Shown piece after piece: positions 5,876 through 7,502 of a DNA stretch of 7,502 nt. The position numbers and the translations under genes are program-made. Source of the DNA: CAZHPR01 sp964534305. Lineage in GTDB: Bacteria; Patescibacteriota; Minisyncoccia; Phycocordibacterales; WO2-35-19. The number at the start of each line of letters is the position of its first letter. The first letter of the stretch is position 1. The stretch is taken from contig CAZHPR010000019.1 of the NCBI GenBank assembly GCA_964534305.1, positions 1 to 7,502 on the forward strand, in the 5' to 3' direction. The notes below the pieces were generated by a model. That model saw nothing but the letters and a program-made list of their open reading frames with translations, made no database searches and had not been told where the DNA came from.

Positions 5876-6721
5876 ATGGGCGGCAAATCCGAGACGAAGC
5901 AACAGTCCACGACGGAGCCGTGGAAGCCGGCACAGCCCGCGCTCACCAGCATCCTTGGACAGTTGCAGGGCCTCATTCCGAACAGCGGAATCACTCCCGG
6001 AATGGAGAGTGCGTTCGGTCAACTTGAAAGCAGCGCACAGCAGGGTAACCCGTTTGCGGGCCAGATTGGCGGCGTTGTTGGCAACCTCCTGAACGGCGGC
6101 GGAGCGACCGCACAGGCCCCGGCCATCCAGAGCGCGTTCGATACGTTCAAGGCGCAGACAAATCCGCTCGCCTCGAATACGAATTACGATCCGATGCAGA
6201 CGCCGGGTCTTGCGGACTCCCTCAAGACCATGATGGGGGACATCGGTACATCGATTAACGGGCAGTTCGCGGCGGCTGGTCGCGATCTCTCCGGCATGAA
6301 CACGCAAACGCTGGCACGCGGCCTTACGCAGGGCTTGGCGCCTATCCTGACGCAGCAATACAACCAGAACGTCCAGAACCAGCAGGGAGCCGCGAGCAAT
6401 CTCTACAACGCGGGCAACACGACGGGCGGGCTGCTTGCCGGCCTGAACCAACAGGGTATCGCTAATCAGGTGCAGGGTATCACCAGCGCCAACGATGCGC
6501 TCACGGCTCAGAACTATGGCCCGGCGACGATGCTACAGCTCGAACAGCTCAAGCAGGGCATTCCGATGCAGAACCTTGGGCTTCTGACGCAGATCGGCGT
6601 GCCGATTGCCGGGCTCGGGTCGCAGTCGCAGGGCACCAGCACCACCAAACAGCCGTGGTCGCAGACGTTCTCTCAGGTCGCTGGCGGTCTCGGCAGTCTC
6701 TTTGGTGGAGGTAATCGCTAA
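5876..6721 (+). CDS. Putative DNA-ejection / internal virion protein, Gly-Ala-Gln-rich
   Basis: The 281-residue protein has no cysteine and is rich in Gly, Ala, Gln, Asn, Leu and Thr. This composition is usual for podovirus ejection proteins, which leave the head and line a channel through the cell envelope. Short amphipathic helices alternate with Gly-rich turns: ALTSILGQLQGL (22-33), FAGQIGGVVGNLLNGGG (60-76), TPGLADSLKTMMGDIGTS (109-126) and FAAAGRDLSGMNTQTLARGL (131-150). Then come APILTQQYNQNVQNQQGAA (155-173) and a Gly-rich C-terminal GGLGSLFGGG (270-279). The block at 131-150 resembles a conserved spot in this phage family. Residues 253-262 (GTSTTKQPWS) partly echo the N-terminal KQQSTTEPW (8-16). 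It starts 1 nt after the GNAT-like stop, and its TAA directly abuts the next ATG. The ejection role is inferred from composition, position and resemblance; a scaffold or internal tail role remains possible. Confidence 0.65.
   Translation: MGGKSETKQQSTTEPWKPAQPALTSILGQLQGLIPNSGITPGMESAFGQLESSAQQGNPFAGQIGGVVGNLLNGGGATAQAPAIQSAFDTFKAQTNPLASNTNYDPMQTPGLADSLKTMMGDIGTSINGQFAAAGRDLSGMNTQTLARGLTQGLAPILTQQYNQNVQNQQGAASNLYNAGNTTGGLLAGLNQQGIANQVQGITSANDALTAQNYGPATMLQLEQLKQGIPMQNLGLLTQIGVPIAGLGSQSQGTSTTKQPWSQTFSQVAGGLGSLFGGGNR
6707..6711 (+). promoter_or_regulatory. Ribosome-binding site for the last gene
   Basis: GGAGG lies 10 nt before ATG 6722, within the Gly-Gly codons at the end of the preceding gene. 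It supports a zero-gap gene junction. Confidence 0.6.
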
Positions 6722-7502
6722 ATGGCGGGCCTGTTCGATAGCCTTTCATTCAACCCGCAGGATGACACCGTGCAGGGTTTGCTTGCGCGGCTTCTTCCGT
6801 CTGCGACGGCGCAGATCGGCCAGAGCCAAGGGTTTGATCCGGTCGGCCAAACCCCGGATTACGGGCAGACGCAGAACGTCGCCGTTGGCAACTATCAGAT
6901 GCCTCAGTTCGGACAGATGCCACCACAGCAGCGGGCGCCGACCGACGTTTCAGCGCGCTCAGTGGCGCCGCAAGCGGACCAGTCCTCAATCCTCGGTCAG
7001 ATGCCGAACATTCTTGGCGGGGCCGGTGATCGCCTCAGCGCTGCGTTTCAGGGCTTCACGAACGCCGGAAGCCCGATGCAGGCGCTTGGTGGTTTGGTGA
7101 GCGGGTTGACGACTGGCTTTACGCCGGAAAACCAAACGAAAAAATATCTCGTCTCGCGTGGCGTCGATCCGAACCTTGCCGACACTATCGTGAACGACAA
7201 AACGCTGCTGCGTTCGGTCGTTCCTCAACTCATGGGCACGGCTGGTCAGACGAACGACATCAAGGAATACGAATACGCGGTCAGGCAGGGATTCAAGGGC
7301 ACGATTGCCGATTGGATGGCACAGAAGCGTGCGGGGGCTGGCGAGTTCGGCATGACGCCGATTTACGGCACAATGGCCGATGGCAAGCCCGGAATTATGC
7401 AGTTGGGAAAGAACGGCACGCCGCAAATGGTCCCGCTGCCTGAAGGTTTCCAGATCGCGCGCGATCCGATCAAGGTTGACGGTCCGACCGGGACAACGAT
7501 CC
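6722..7502 (+). CDS. Large internal virion / ejection-type protein, 3' end cut off by the window edge
   Basis: The frame is open from ATG 6722 to the right edge (260 visible codons, no stop). It begins MAGLFDSLSFNPQDDTVQGL. A Gln/Pro-rich linker follows (about 30-90), then a helical Gly/Ala stretch, LGQMPNILGGAGDRLSAAFQ (91-110) and ALGGLVSGLTTGFTPENQTK (121-140). Residues 141-170 (LVSRGVDPNLADTIVNDK and on) look like a small helical pair. Residues 178-203 contain NDIKEYEYAVRQGFKGTIAD and WMAQKR, a short motif I recognise from large proteins at this position in Hyphomicrobiales prophages. It continues with EFGMTPIYGTMADGKPGIMQ (208-227) and LPEGFQIARDPIKVDGP (239-255). The family is usually much longer and may carry further domains past the edge, such as a transglycosylase; that is not visible here. 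The context after a probable ejection protein suggests the same assembly. Confidence 0.72.
   Translation, partial: MAGLFDSLSFNPQDDTVQGLLARLLPSATAQIGQSQGFDPVGQTPDYGQTQNVAVGNYQMPQFGQMPPQQRAPTDVSARSVAPQADQSSILGQMPNILGGAGDRLSAAFQGFTNAGSPMQALGGLVSGLTTGFTPENQTKKYLVSRGVDPNLADTIVNDKTLLRSVVPQLMGTAGQTNDIKEYEYAVRQGFKGTIADWMAQKRAGAGEFGMTPIYGTMADGKPGIMQLGKNGTPQMVPLPEGFQIARDPIKVDGPTGTTI

Noticed and set aside
5461..5994. Antisense 177-codon open frame
   Set aside because: It spans two well-supported + strand genes, has no ribosome site or recognisable motif, and fits the usual antisense shadow in high-GC DNA.
5828..6451. Antisense 207-codon open frame rich in Arg and Leu
   Set aside because: It is the complement of the Gly/Ala/Gln-rich ejection gene; its composition is an artefact of that codon use.

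Overview
The window is a compact late-gene (morphogenesis) segment of a tailed phage or prophage, about 60-65% GC over most of its length. Every gene lies on the + strand. Codon use, composition and protein families resemble phages and prophages of Alphaproteobacteria, probably Hyphomicrobiales such as Bradyrhizobium, Rhodopseudomonas or Methylobacterium. That host guess is recognition from memory, not a database result. An SU10/P22-style adaptor, a P22 gp10-like long protein and ejection-type proteins suggest a short-tailed (podovirus-like) virion. No integrase, att site, tRNA or host gene is visible, so free phage and prophage cannot be told apart.

Layout: (1) 1-431, an HNH endonuclease whose start lies left of the window; it has a C-terminal helix-turn-helix-like segment and clearly lower GC than its neighbours. 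(2) 431-1075, head-tail adaptor. (3) 1078-1503, beta-rich virion protein of unknown role. (4) 1507-2601, short beta-helix tail fibre/tailspike whose middle drops to about 45-48% GC. (5) 2598-2975, small fibre-associated protein. (6) 2975-3712, a repeat protein with eight exact 20-residue repeats (Tyr every 20 residues) followed by a tryptophan ladder (Trp every 10 residues). (7) 3712-5181, P22 gp10-like tail/stabilisation protein. (8) 5178-5483, small beta-rich protein. (9) 5467-5874, GNAT-fold-like protein. (10) 5876-6721, Gly/Ala/Gln-rich, Cys-free putative ejection protein. (11) 6722-7502, start of a larger putative ejection/internal virion protein that runs off the right edge.

Genes abut or overlap throughout (overlaps of 1, 4 and 17 nt, gaps of 0-3 nt). 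The whole window is therefore read as one translationally coupled operon, with no room for internal promoters or terminators between genes. The adaptor, gp10-like protein and small beta proteins would build the portal-tail junction. The fibre, its partner and the repeat protein would form the host-contact apparatus. The last two genes would encode proteins ejected with the DNA. The HNH gene looks like a mobile insertion into this block.

The most unusual element is the repeat protein at 2975-3712. It combines a 20-residue repeat, an alternating A/B 40-residue super-repeat and an exact 10-residue Trp ladder.
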